Shown in pieces: positions 9,584-17,845 of a stretch of DNA of 64,000 nt. The notes beneath the pieces are model-generated. The model searched no databases. It worked only from the letters and a program-made list of their open reading frames with translations, and was not told the DNA's origin. This DNA comes from Flavobacterium sp. DG2-3 (GTDB lineage Bacteria > Bacteroidota > Bacteroidia > Flavobacteriales > Flavobacteriaceae), in assembly GCF_030730925.1 (NCBI RefSeq), contig NZ_JAVAMB010000020.1, positions 1 to 64,000 on the forward strand, written 5' to 3'. Made by a program: the position numbers and the translations under genes. How positions within the stretch are numbered: position 1 is the stretch's first letter; every line of letters begins with the position of its first letter.

Positions 9584-10426
9584 TTGAAAACATTAACAAT
9601 ACCACGTTATATTCTAATTCTTTTTTCTTTTACTCTAATTTCTTTCGGCGATCCTTATATGATTAAAAGGATTTCGGATAAAGATTTTAGATATGAGTTT
9701 TACACTACAGATAAAAAGATCAACCCTAAAACTTCTAAAACTTATTTTTGGTTTAAGGGCGGACTTATTCATGAAGCGCAAGGCGGAATTGCGGGCGAAC
9801 TCTTAAATGACAAGTTCACCAAAATGTATCATAGCAATCAGTTAGCCGAGCAAGGCCAATTTAAAAACGGACTTCGAGTTGGAGAATGGAAAACTTGGCA
9901 CAAAAACGGAGCATTAGCCTCCATCCTTCACTATAGCAATGGTTTACGTTGTGGCAAATTCTCGAGATATGACGATATCGGAAATTTAGTTGAAAACGGA
10001 AAATATAGTTCGAACTTAAAGACTGGGAAATGGACAAATGCTGAATCACAAGAAATCATCACTTATAAAAATGGCGTAATTGTTAAGAAAAAAGAAGTAA
10101 TTACAAAATCAGAACAATATAGAATTAAACAAGAAAATATTAAGGCTGAAAATGCAAAAGAATCTCAAAAAGAGCTTGAAGCAACTTCTGATGCATTGAA
10201 ATTGAAATCTTATAAAGAAAAAACAAAAGAAGAAAAAGCACAGGCAAGAGAAAAGGCTAAAAAAGAAAATGAAATAGCAGCAGCTGATAAAAAAGCAAAA
10301 AGAGCGGCCGAAAAAGAAGCGAAGAAAATAGCAAAAGAAAAAGCTAAAAATGAACCTAAAAAAGATTCAAAAATAGAAAGCTTTTTTAAGAACCTTTTCA
10401 AAAAGAAAGATAAAGCGCCAAAATAA
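9584..10426 (+). CDS. Secreted MORN-repeat protein with Lys-rich tail, first gene of secretion-like operon
   Basis: I place the start at the TTG at 9584, giving 280 residues beginning M-K-T-L-T-I-P with a clean hydrophobic signal segment. An in-frame TTG at 9554 would put ten hydrophilic residues before it. Residues about 80-160 hold MORN-2/YwqK-type repeats (G-x-F-K-N-G-L-R-x-G-E-W, Y-S-N-G-L-R-x-G-K-F, G-K-Y-S-S-N-L-K-T-G-K-W). The last 110 or so residues are an extremely Lys/Glu/Ala-rich, probably helical tail. The stop overlaps the ATG of the next gene. Its role in the machine is unknown; a periplasmic scaffold that binds cell-wall or surface polymer through the basic tail is possible. 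Confidence 0.7.
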   Translation: MKTLTIPRYILILFSFTLISFGDPYMIKRISDKDFRYEFYTTDKKINPKTSKTYFWFKGGLIHEAQGGIAGELLNDKFTKMYHSNQLAEQGQFKNGLRVGEWKTWHKNGALASILHYSNGLRCGKFSRYDDIGNLVENGKYSSNLKTGKWTNAESQEIITYKNGVIVKKKEVITKSEQYRIKQENIKAENAKESQKELEATSDALKLKSYKEKTKEEKAQAREKAKKENEIAAADKKAKRAAEKEAKKIAKEKAKNEPKKDSKIESFFKNLFKKKDKAPK

Positions 10427-11637
10427 TGGTTAAAGCTCATAGTTTGCTATATGCCATTTATATCTGCTTAATTGTTTCAATAATCTGCGGAGCCCTGTTG
10501 TACTTTTCAAACTTGTACAATCAGCTTAATTTGTATTATAATGTGCAAGAAGAACTGTACATCCAGAATCAGTCTGTTTTGAATTTTGCATTAGGAAATA
10601 AAATCCAGCCAGCCGAAATTGATAAAGATGAAAAAACCAGTATAGAAGGAAGTTTTGAAGCAAAACCTTATGGCTTGCTCACTTTGATCTTGGCAAAATC
10701 TTATATCTCAAATGACACTGTTTCATCAGTACATTTTGTCGGAATTAGAAGTGCAGATAAAAATGCAATCTATTTAACCAATTTATCAAAATCGCTATCG
10801 TATTCTGGAAAAGTAAAACTCGTTGGAGACAATCAGTTACCGAGTACTTTTATTGAGACTTCGTACATAAACAATAGTCTCAACGAGCTTAAAAATGAAG
10901 GAAAAAATACAATTTCTGAGCCAACGCTTCCAGAAATTAATACCGATTTTAAAAAGATCTTTTTGGATCTTAAATCTGAAAAAGTGAAGCTTGCAGACCT
11001 AGAAAAAACCAAAGACTCGCTCTACTATAATTCCTTTTTAAATGCTACAAAAGACATTACAGTAAACCCGAATCTGAACAATATTATATTTAAAGGCAAC
11101 TTCATTTTACGATCTGAAGATTCTATTAGAGTGAGAAAAAATACAGTTTTAGAAGATATCATTCTGATTGCTCCCAAGATAACTTTTGAAGAAGGTTTTA
11201 AAGGTACAGTTCAAGCCTTTGCAACCAAAGGAATTGAACTAGAAGAAAAAGTAACATTAAATTATCCGTCAGTAATTTGTGTTTATAACGAAGGTACAGA
11301 AGAGTCAAAAATTAAGATAAAAAAAGAATGCAAAATCTCTGGTGCCGTGGTTTTATTTGGAAACAAAATAGATGTTATCGACAAACACAGCATAGAAATA
11401 GACGACTCGGGATTGCTCTTTGGAGATTTATATTGTACAGGAAAATTAATGCTTAAAAGTAATGTTTACGGTTCTGTTTATACCAATCGTTTTTTTATAA
11501 AAACAGGATCAACGTCATACGACAATATAATCAGCGATATTGAAATTAATACAACAAAGCGACCAGATTATTTCATTTCAATTCCGTTATTCAACACAGA
11601 AACAACCAATTATGGAGTCATTAAAAAAGTGTTGTAA
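10426..11637 (+). CDS. GspK-like tip pseudopilin with beta-solenoid-like C-terminal half
   Basis: The 403-residue protein begins M-V-K-A-H-S-L-L-Y-A-I-Y-I followed by a hydrophobic helix. The leader (Ala4, His5, Ser6) matches the cleavage region of the other three pseudopilins in this operon, but position +5 is Tyr9 instead of Glu. Loss of Glu+5 is the known signature of GspK, the capping minor pseudopilin. After an alpha-helical stretch, residues about 210-375 form short alternating strands with hydrophobic spacing and regular turns, resembling bactofilin-like or other right-handed beta-helix folds. It is longer than typical GspK (about 320 residues). It overlaps both neighbours. The GspK assignment rests on the leader, size and gene order, with no direct homology check. 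Confidence 0.65.
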   Translation: MVKAHSLLYAIYICLIVSIICGALLYFSNLYNQLNLYYNVQEELYIQNQSVLNFALGNKIQPAEIDKDEKTSIEGSFEAKPYGLLTLILAKSYISNDTVSSVHFVGIRSADKNAIYLTNLSKSLSYSGKVKLVGDNQLPSTFIETSYINNSLNELKNEGKNTISEPTLPEINTDFKKIFLDLKSEKVKLADLEKTKDSLYYNSFLNATKDITVNPNLNNIIFKGNFILRSEDSIRVRKNTVLEDIILIAPKITFEEGFKGTVQAFATKGIELEEKVTLNYPSVICVYNEGTEESKIKIKKECKISGAVVLFGNKIDVIDKHSIEIDDSGLLFGDLYCTGKLMLKSNVYGSVYTNRFFIKTGSTSYDNIISDIEINTTKRPDYFISIPLFNTETTNYGVIKKVL

Positions 11638-11950
11638 AGTACACGCGAATTCGCTGCTGGAATCTGTTATTGCATTAACGATTATATCGGTTTGCCTCTA
11701 TTTTGCTGTGATGATTTTTGCATCAGTATATACGCCAAAAACGTCTGCTAAATTTTATAGCACGCAGAATAAAGTGAATGAACTTTTTTATTTATCGCAG
11801 ATAAAAAATGATTCTATAGCGAATGATGAAAATGAAAATTTATTAATTGAAGAAGAAACTGTAAACGAAAATCTGAAAAAGATTTCTGTGCAGTATAAAG
11901 ATAGTACACAGTTCAAATTTGAAAAAACTTTTTATGTCCAAAAGCCCTAA
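11612..11950 (+). CDS. GspI-like minor pseudopilin
   Basis: I choose the ATG at 11612 (112 residues), which overlaps the upstream gene by 26 bp. The frame itself opens further upstream, at 11540, but that start would place 24 unrelated residues before the prepilin leader. The leader ends K-V-H-A and the mature N-terminus reads N-S-L-L-E-S-V-I-A-L-T-I-I: a prepilin signal with Glu17 at +5 and Ala12, not Gly, at -1. The rest is a short acidic globular domain. Small size and position after the GspK-like gene suggest GspI, part of the pseudopilus tip complex. Confidence 0.7.
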   Translation: MESLKKCCKVHANSLLESVIALTIISVCLYFAVMIFASVYTPKTSAKFYSTQNKVNELFYLSQIKNDSIANDENENLLIEEETVNENLKKISVQYKDSTQFKFEKTFYVQKP

Positions 11951-12431
11951 TAAATATTATTCTGTAGCTGCTTTTTCTATCATAGAAGCAATTGTAGGCA
12001 TGGCTGTTACGGCTATTATTATGGGAATTTTGTTTGTTATTTTTTCAATTGTGAGTGGAAGAATGATCGACTTTAAAAACCAAAATCAATTGGTAAACGA
12101 TTTAAATCGATTGACATACAGTTTGAACAAAGATATTTTTGAAAATGAAAAAATGATTGCCTCCGAAAATGAAATTTATTTTAACGGATATGCCGGTGAA
12201 AGAGTTTCTTATCAGTTTTTTGATGATGTTATTTTAAGAAATAGCGAAACGTTTGTGGACACTTTTCAAATCAAATTAAAAACAATGATTTTGGATACTG
12301 TAAAAAGCAAATCGGAACAATTTGTTTATCAAAAGATTAAACTAAATATCGAATCAAACGAGAAAGAACTGGATTTACGATTTTATAAAAGAGTATATCC
12401 TAACGAATTATTACAAAAGATTAAAAACTAA
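11934..12431 (+). CDS. GspJ-like minor pseudopilin
   Basis: The protein has 165 residues from the ATG at 11934; a TTG at 11919 is a less likely start. The leader is 13 residues ending V-A-A, then F-S-I-I-E-A-I-V-G-M-A: Glu18 is at +5 and Ala13 at -1. The long hydrophobic helix is followed by a charged domain with alternating strands, as in GspJ/PulJ. It overlaps the GspI-like gene by 17 bp, and its stop overlaps the start of gspF by one base. With the two genes before it, it should form the K-I-J tip on which the pseudopilus grows. Confidence 0.7.
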   Translation: MSKSPNKYYSVAAFSIIEAIVGMAVTAIIMGILFVIFSIVSGRMIDFKNQNQLVNDLNRLTYSLNKDIFENEKMIASENEIYFNGYAGERVSYQFFDDVILRNSETFVDTFQIKLKTMILDTVKSKSEQFVYQKIKLNIESNEKELDLRFYKRVYPNELLQKIKN

Positions 12432-13552
12432 TGAGTTTCGATTTATCAACATATAAAGCGCCTAAAGCCGAGAAAAAAGATTTCAGGATTGAAACAGGAT
12501 CTTTTCAGCTTTCAAAAAAACTTTCTGATAAGAAAAAAGAGATTTTCTACAGAGAGCTGGGAATGCTTTTGCGATCTGGAGTCGATTTTAAAAAAGCTTT
12601 GGAAATTTTAAGCAATCAATCTGATAATAAATTTGAAAAAGAACTCATAATTGGCATTAAGGAAAAAGTTATTGAAGGAAGAAGTATTTATGAATCAATG
12701 CGCGAAACCGATCAATTTTCTCCTTACGAATATTATAGCATTCAAATTGGAGAAGAAACTCGAAAACTAGAGGAAGTTTTGGGTGAATTACAGAAGTATT
12801 TTAACCGAAAAATTCAAATGAAAAGACAGATTGTTTCGGTTATGACCTACCCGACAATTGTAATGCTGGTTACTATTTTGGTTTTGTATTTTATGCTTAA
12901 CAAAGTAGTCCCAATGTTTAGTTCTGTTTTTAAACAATTTGGAAGCGAATTGCCAAAAAGCACGCAGATTATCTTAAAAATTTCAAATCATTCGGGAATG
13001 ATATTTTCATTCGTAATTGCCTTTATTGTTGGACTGACAATTGTTCATTTTTTATTAAAAAACAAGGATAGTTACAGGGCGTTTACAACCGCAATGCTCT
13101 TAAAAATCCCTTATTTCGGAAATTTAATTCGTAAAATCTATATATCGCGTTTTTGCCAGGCAATGAATTTATTGATTACATCAAGAACTACTTTGATTAA
13201 TTCTTTAACCCTAACCGGTAAAATGATCAGCTTCTATCCTATCGAGATTGCAATTCAGCAAATTAAAGAAGACATCACGCGAGGAGCTTCATTACACGAA
13301 AGTTTAAAAAAACACAATGTTTTTGAAAATAAAATGGTTTCGATGGTCGAAGTCGCAGAACAAGTCAATCAGCTAGAAACTATGTTTGAACGATTAACCG
13401 AACAATACAATGAAGAAATTAGCCATCAGACCAAAATGATTGGAGTAATCCTCGAACCTATGATTATCATCGTAATTGGTGCCATTGTAGGCGTCATTAT
13501 GGTTTCGATGTATGCACCAATGTTCGATTTAAGTAAAATAATAAATAAATAA
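12431..13552 (+). CDS. gspF: Type II secretion/type IV pilus platform protein GspF/PilC
   Basis: The 373-residue inner-membrane protein has two T2SSF repeats. The first cytoplasmic domain (about 35-135) holds the F-Y-R-E-L-G-M-L-L-R-S-G-V and G-E-E-T-R-K-L-E-E-V-L motifs. Transmembrane helices follow at about 136-157 and 189-209, then a second cytoplasmic domain with S-R-F-C-Q-A-M-N-L-L and a V-E-V-A-E motif, and a last helix at about 340-361. Length is normal or slightly short for GspF (about 400). It couples the ATPase to pseudopilin extraction from the membrane. Confidence 0.93.
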   Translation: MSFDLSTYKAPKAEKKDFRIETGSFQLSKKLSDKKKEIFYRELGMLLRSGVDFKKALEILSNQSDNKFEKELIIGIKEKVIEGRSIYESMRETDQFSPYEYYSIQIGEETRKLEEVLGELQKYFNRKIQMKRQIVSVMTYPTIVMLVTILVLYFMLNKVVPMFSSVFKQFGSELPKSTQIILKISNHSGMIFSFVIAFIVGLTIVHFLLKNKDSYRAFTTAMLLKIPYFGNLIRKIYISRFCQAMNLLITSRTTLINSLTLTGKMISFYPIEIAIQQIKEDITRGASLHESLKKHNVFENKMVSMVEVAEQVNQLETMFERLTEQYNEEISHQTKMIGVILEPMIIIVIGAIVGVIMVSMYAPMFDLSKIINK

Positions 13553-13610
13553 CCATAATTCATTTTCAATTTAAAACTCCCAAATAAAACAACAATTAAA
13601 AGAAATATAA

Positions 13611-14045
13611 ATGTTAAAGCACATTAAAAAATACCACAACTCTTATAAAAAAATGTACGTTAAAGCTTATTCATTAACGGAAATTTTAATTGTATTATGC
13701 ATCATCGGTATATTATTATTGATGGTTTTACCCAATCAGACTTCTGTAATTGGGCAAGCAAAGGCTATTGAAGCGCAAGCTATGCTAAATCAGGTTTATG
13801 GTTTAGAAAAAAGCTATTTCTACAGACATTCAAAATACTCTGGAAGCCTAGAAGAAATTGGTTTTGAACAAGAAAAAACTGTAGATGAAGGCGGTCAAGC
13901 AGTATACAAAATTGAAATTATCGATGCTACTAATGATTCGTTTTTAGCAAGAGCAACCGCTACTTCAGACTTGGATGGCGATGGCAGTTTTAATACTTGG
14001 GAAATCGACAGCAAAAAAATATTAACCGAAGTAACCAAAGAATAA
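13611..14045 (+). CDS. gspG: Major pseudopilin, GspG-like
   Basis: The 144-residue prepilin has leader end Y-V-K-A, then Y-S-L-T-E-I-L-I-V-L-C and a hydrophobic helix to about residue 41. Glu24 is at +5 and Ala19 at -1. A second ATG (Met15) would leave a 5-residue leader, so the true start is uncertain. Near the C-terminus D120-L-D122-G-D124-G is an EF-hand-like calcium site, reminiscent of the calcium loop that stabilises GspG. The gene stands alone after a 57-bp gap, in keeping with separate or stronger translation of the most abundant subunit. It would polymerise into the periplasmic pseudopilus. Confidence 0.85.
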   Translation: MLKHIKKYHNSYKKMYVKAYSLTEILIVLCIIGILLLMVLPNQTSVIGQAKAIEAQAMLNQVYGLEKSYFYRHSKYSGSLEEIGFEQEKTVDEGGQAVYKIEIIDATNDSFLARATATSDLDGDGSFNTWEIDSKKILTEVTKE

Positions 14046-14046
14046 A

Positions 14047-14529
14047 TTGAAACTAGCCTCAATAATCTTGCTGCTTTGTTTAGCATTAGTTTTTATTCAA
14101 GATTGGAAATTTCGTAAAATACATGTCGTTTTACCGCTTGCTATTTTCATAATTTCTTTTCTTGTTATTCCTGTAAAAAAATACGAACTAGCTGAAATAG
14201 TAGCATACAATACCGTTTTTTTCCTAATTACTTTAGGGTTTCTTACGCTATATATGAGTTTGAAATCTAAAAAAATTCTCAACCCTTTCCTTCACTATTT
14301 TGGATTGGGAGATTTGCTATTTTATATCGCTGTCAGCCCTTTATTTTTATTAAAAAACTATATTTTATTTTTCATATTATCTCTTGTTTTTGCCATTGTA
14401 ATGCAGTTTGGACTGAGAAAATTCATTAAAGAAAATACAGTTCCGCTGGCAGGTTTTTCGGCTTTGTTTCTATTCACTGTTTTAATGAAAGACTATTTTC
14501 TAACCTTTCAAAAACTAACCTTATTCTGA
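14047..14529 (+). CDS. Prepilin peptidase (A24 family), short form
   Basis: The 160-residue integral membrane protein starts at a TTG one base after the gspG stop. The two catalytic aspartates of A24 peptidases are visible: Asp19 in I-Q-D-W-K-F-R-K-I and Asp89 in the G-L-G-D motif. It lacks the N-terminal cytoplasmic domain with its zinc cysteines that PilD/GspO carries (about 270 residues), so it resembles the short TadV/CpaA or archaeal types. It should cleave the four prepilins of this operon. N-methylation of the new N-termini is not predicted. The stop overlaps the ATG of gspE (TGATG). Confidence 0.85.
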   Translation: MKLASIILLLCLALVFIQDWKFRKIHVVLPLAIFIISFLVIPVKKYELAEIVAYNTVFFLITLGFLTLYMSLKSKKILNPFLHYFGLGDLLFYIAVSPLFLLKNYILFFILSLVFAIVMQFGLRKFIKENTVPLAGFSALFLFTVLMKDYFLTFQKLTLF

Positions 14530-15935
14530 TGATACAAAATATCGAAATATTTCCAGAAATACAGCATGTTGTATCAAATGATTTGGCTAATCAATACCGC
14601 ATTATTCCGAAATCGCTACATGAAAATACGATTGAAGTTTACGTAGATCATTCTAGCAATAAAGAAGATGCAAAAGAAGAGCTGGAGCTGTTTTTAGGCA
14701 AAAATATTGTTTTCCATTCTGCAGAATCTGCAGAAATTGAAAAAGCATTATCTATTTATTATAGAAAAGAACGTGCCTTAACTTCAAACAAATCATTGAG
14801 TGTTGACAAGGGTGATTTTCTTGAAAATTTATTGGCCGAAGCTAAGTCTTTAAAATGCAGTGATATTCACTTTGAAGTTTATGAAAATTCATCTCGAATT
14901 CGTTTCAGGATTGATGGGCAATTAATTGAACGTTACAAGATTGAGCAGGAAAATTATCTGGAACTGGTCAATAAAGTTAAGATTAAAGCCAAACTGAATA
15001 TTACCGAAAAAAGGCTTCCGCAAGACGGACGAATCACTAACGAATCTTTTGATATCAGGGTTTCGATTCTGCCTACTTTATTCGGAGAAAAAATAGTAAT
15101 GCGTCTTCTAGGCCAAGATGCTTCAAATATTGATTTGAACACTTTAGGCTTGCAGAAAGAAGAATTAGAAAAATATCTGGAAGCGGTTAAAAAACCAAAC
15201 GGAATTATCTTAATAAGCGGTCCAACGGGTTCTGGAAAAACGACTACACTTTATGCTACTTTAAGATTGTTAAATGACAGCAGAAGAAATATCGTTACCG
15301 TTGAAGATCCTATCGAATATACGCTTAAGGGAATCAATCAGGTTCAGCTTAAAGAAGATATTGGTTTAACATTTGCTTCTGCCTTAAAATCCTTTTTGCG
15401 TCAAGATCCAGATGTGATTATGTTGGGAGAGATTCGTGATTCTGAAACGGCTTTAATGGCAATTCGAGCCTCATTAACGGGGCATTTGGTATTATCGACC
15501 ATTCATACCAACTCTGCCATTGGAACCATTTCGAGGCTGATCGATATGGGCGTACCATCCTACTTAATTGCCGAAACCTTAAACTTGTCTGTTGCACAAA
15601 GATTGATTAGAAAACTTTGCGACAGCTGTAAAAAAGAAACTATAAGCGATCCTAAAGATTTTCCACTCAATTTCAAATTTCCGTATGAAATAGAATCTTA
15701 TTATAAACCAGTGGGTTGTAACAAATGCTTTCATACTGGATACAAAGGAAGAACGGCGATTTATGAAATCTTAAATATCGACCATACCATTGCAGAAGCT
15801 ATTAAAAATAACACCATTACCAAATTATACAGTAATGACAGCAATTATAAATCATTGCCTGAAAAAGCATTTGAGATTTTAGCTGCAGGAGAAACATCTC
15901 TAGAAGAAATTTATTCAATTTTAATAAACATATAA
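14529..15935 (+). CDS. gspE: Assembly/secretion ATPase GspE/PilB
   Basis: The 468-residue protein has an N-terminal domain (about 1-80) of the GspE-N/MshEN type, shorter than in classical GspE, then the hexameric ATPase core. Walker A G-P-T-G-S-G-K-T is at 231-238, the Asp box V-E-D-P-I-E-Y near 258-264, Walker B D-V-I-M-L-G-E-I-R-D at 295-304 and the His box S-T-I-H-T-N at 323-328. Two CxxC pairs (Cys364/367 and Cys397/400) give the zinc-binding tetracysteine motif of GspE/PilB. No retraction ATPase (PilT) gene accompanies it, which favours a secretion-type over a twitching-type machine. Confidence 0.95.
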   Translation: MIQNIEIFPEIQHVVSNDLANQYRIIPKSLHENTIEVYVDHSSNKEDAKEELELFLGKNIVFHSAESAEIEKALSIYYRKERALTSNKSLSVDKGDFLENLLAEAKSLKCSDIHFEVYENSSRIRFRIDGQLIERYKIEQENYLELVNKVKIKAKLNITEKRLPQDGRITNESFDIRVSILPTLFGEKIVMRLLGQDASNIDLNTLGLQKEELEKYLEAVKKPNGIILISGPTGSGKTTTLYATLRLLNDSRRNIVTVEDPIEYTLKGINQVQLKEDIGLTFASALKSFLRQDPDVIMLGEIRDSETALMAIRASLTGHLVLSTIHTNSAIGTISRLIDMGVPSYLIAETLNLSVAQRLIRKLCDSCKKETISDPKDFPLNFKFPYEIESYYKPVGCNKCFHTGYKGRTAIYEILNIDHTIAEAIKNNTITKLYSNDSNYKSLPEKAFEILAAGETSLEEIYSILINI

Positions 15936-15938
15936 ATA

Positions 15939-17843
15939 ATGCTTAAACAGATCGTTTTCGCACTAGTTGCGTTATTCTTTTCAAATATAATTTTTGCTCA
16001 GCAAGATCTAACGGAACTTAGCAGAAAGTTTGACGAATTTTCAGTACAAAAAAAGGGATTAAATGAAACCATTAAAATTGATGTTTCAGGACTTACTCTC
16101 CATGATTTCATTGCCTCAATAGCCGAAGAACATCAATTAAATGTCGATGTAGATACAGAATTAAATCAGCCGGTTGCCAACAACTTTTTTGATGTAACTG
16201 TAAAAGATGTTTTCCTGCATCTTGCTCAAAAATATGATATTGATGTTTCTTTTATGAGCAATATTATTGTTTTCAAAAAGAGAAAAGTAGTTGCTGTAGT
16301 AGAAAAAAAACAACCTAAAATTATAGATGTAGCCTATAATCCGCAAAATGACTTCTTGTCGGTTAAGCTCGAAAACGATACTTTGTCTGCTGTTGCAAAA
16401 GCGATAATAGATAAATCGGGAAAAAATTTACTCTTAGCTCAGGATGTAAAAAACATCAAAGTTTCTTCTTACGTGCTAAACCGCCCATTTGATCAAGTTA
16501 TCGAAATGATGGCAAAATCAAATGATTTAACTGCTACAAAAGACGATAGTGGCATTTATTTTTTACAAAAGGGCACAGCTCAGAATCTGAGCGCACAAAC
16601 AACTGGACCGAAGGCAAAACAGCCAAAAGCAAGCTTAGGTGTTCCCGGATATTATGAAGTAAATATTAATAAAAATGGTTTTTTACAAGTTAGCGCTTAC
16701 ATCGCAGACGCATCTGATTTATTAACCGAAGCAGCAGAGAAACTTCACATTAACTACTTTTTATACAATAAACCAGAAAATGAAAAAACAACGCTTTCTG
16801 CTGATAATATAACTTTTGATGACCTTTTGGCTCACATCTTTAAAGGAAAAAAATATACGTACAAAAAACAGGATAATTTTTATTTAATTGGCGAAGAAGC
16901 TACAGAAGGATTGAGAATTACCGAAATGATTCAGCTGGAAAATAGATCAATTGAATCTGTTATCTCTACTCTGCCAAAGGTTTTTTCAGAAAAACTGGAA
17001 ATAAAAGAATTTATAGAACTTAACGGTTTAATCGTTTCTGGTTCTAGATCTATACTGGAAGAATTAAAAGTCTACATCAAACAAATTGATAAAGTTGTTC
17101 CGATGGTTCAGATCGAAGTTATTATTGTGCAGTACAATAAGGCGTATGACATTCAAACTGGAATGAAAGCAGGTCTTGATAAAATAAATAAAGTTCAAAC
17201 TGGCGGAGTATTATTTCCAAACTCAGATGTCACTTTAAACGGTTCGTCTGTAAACAGTTTAATAGATGCTTTTAATGGTTTTGGTCTTTTTAAACTAGGA
17301 AAAGTAACCGAATCATTTTATCTAAATTTAAAATTATTGGAGAATAACTCTGCTTTAAAAATAGAATCGACTCCTAAAATTGCTACCATTAGCGGACACG
17401 AAGCAAAACTGTCTATTGGTGAAACAAGCTACTATTTTGAACAAAATAACAGGCTGATAAATAACAATATCGGAAATGATATTTTAAATTCGGGAACGTG
17501 GAAATCTACAGATGCAAATCTTAGTGTTTCTATCAAGCCTTATGTTTCTACAGACGAAAATGTTACTTTGACCATCGCGGTAGAAAAAAGTTCGTTCTTG
17601 GCAAGAGTTGGTGAAGATGCGCCTCCTGGAAAAGCAACTCAAAAATTTGAATCGCTTGTAAGAGTTAAAAACAGCGAAATGATTTTATTGGGAGGTCTTG
17701 ATGAATTGAAAAAAGAAAATTCTGGAACTGGAACACCATTGCTTTCGAGAATTCCAATTATAAAATGGTTCTTCAGCAGCAGGAAAAAAGGAAAAAGTGA
17801 CTCGAAACTTCACATTTTTATTAAACCAACAGTTATTTATTAA
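15939..17843 (+). CDS. gspD: Secretin GspD
   Basis: The 634-residue protein has a cleavable signal ending I-I-F-A-Q-Q. Three related periplasmic modules follow (about 40-110, 125-215 and 235-325), each a secretin/TonB short N-terminal (STN-like) fold with alternating L-x-x-V and short hydrophobic strands. An N1-type domain at about 325-385 ends before the secretin core. The core (about 390-634) contains S-T-P-K-I-A-T-I-S-G-H-E-A and the closing L-L-S-R-I-P-I-I-K-W-F-F with L-H-I-F-I-K-P. It should form the outer-membrane exit channel. No pilotin-binding S-domain is visible after the core. Confidence 0.93.
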   Translation: MLKQIVFALVALFFSNIIFAQQDLTELSRKFDEFSVQKKGLNETIKIDVSGLTLHDFIASIAEEHQLNVDVDTELNQPVANNFFDVTVKDVFLHLAQKYDIDVSFMSNIIVFKKRKVVAVVEKKQPKIIDVAYNPQNDFLSVKLENDTLSAVAKAIIDKSGKNLLLAQDVKNIKVSSYVLNRPFDQVIEMMAKSNDLTATKDDSGIYFLQKGTAQNLSAQTTGPKAKQPKASLGVPGYYEVNINKNGFLQVSAYIADASDLLTEAAEKLHINYFLYNKPENEKTTLSADNITFDDLLAHIFKGKKYTYKKQDNFYLIGEEATEGLRITEMIQLENRSIESVISTLPKVFSEKLEIKEFIELNGLIVSGSRSILEELKVYIKQIDKVVPMVQIEVIIVQYNKAYDIQTGMKAGLDKINKVQTGGVLFPNSDVTLNGSSVNSLIDAFNGFGLFKLGKVTESFYLNLKLLENNSALKIESTPKIATISGHEAKLSIGETSYYFEQNNRLINNNIGNDILNSGTWKSTDANLSVSIKPYVSTDENVTLTIAVEKSSFLARVGEDAPPGKATQKFESLVRVKNSEMILLGGLDELKKENSGTGTPLLSRIPIIKWFFSSRKKGKSDSKLHIFIKPTVIY

Positions 17844-17845
17844 GA

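Noticed and set aside
10210..10440. Minus-strand frame rich in Ser, Phe and Ala
   Set aside because: It is the antisense of the Lys/Ala/Glu-rich tail of the MORN protein.
11540..11611. Extended start of the GspI-like gene
   Set aside because: It would add 24 residues before a normal prepilin leader and overlap the upstream gene by about 100 bp.
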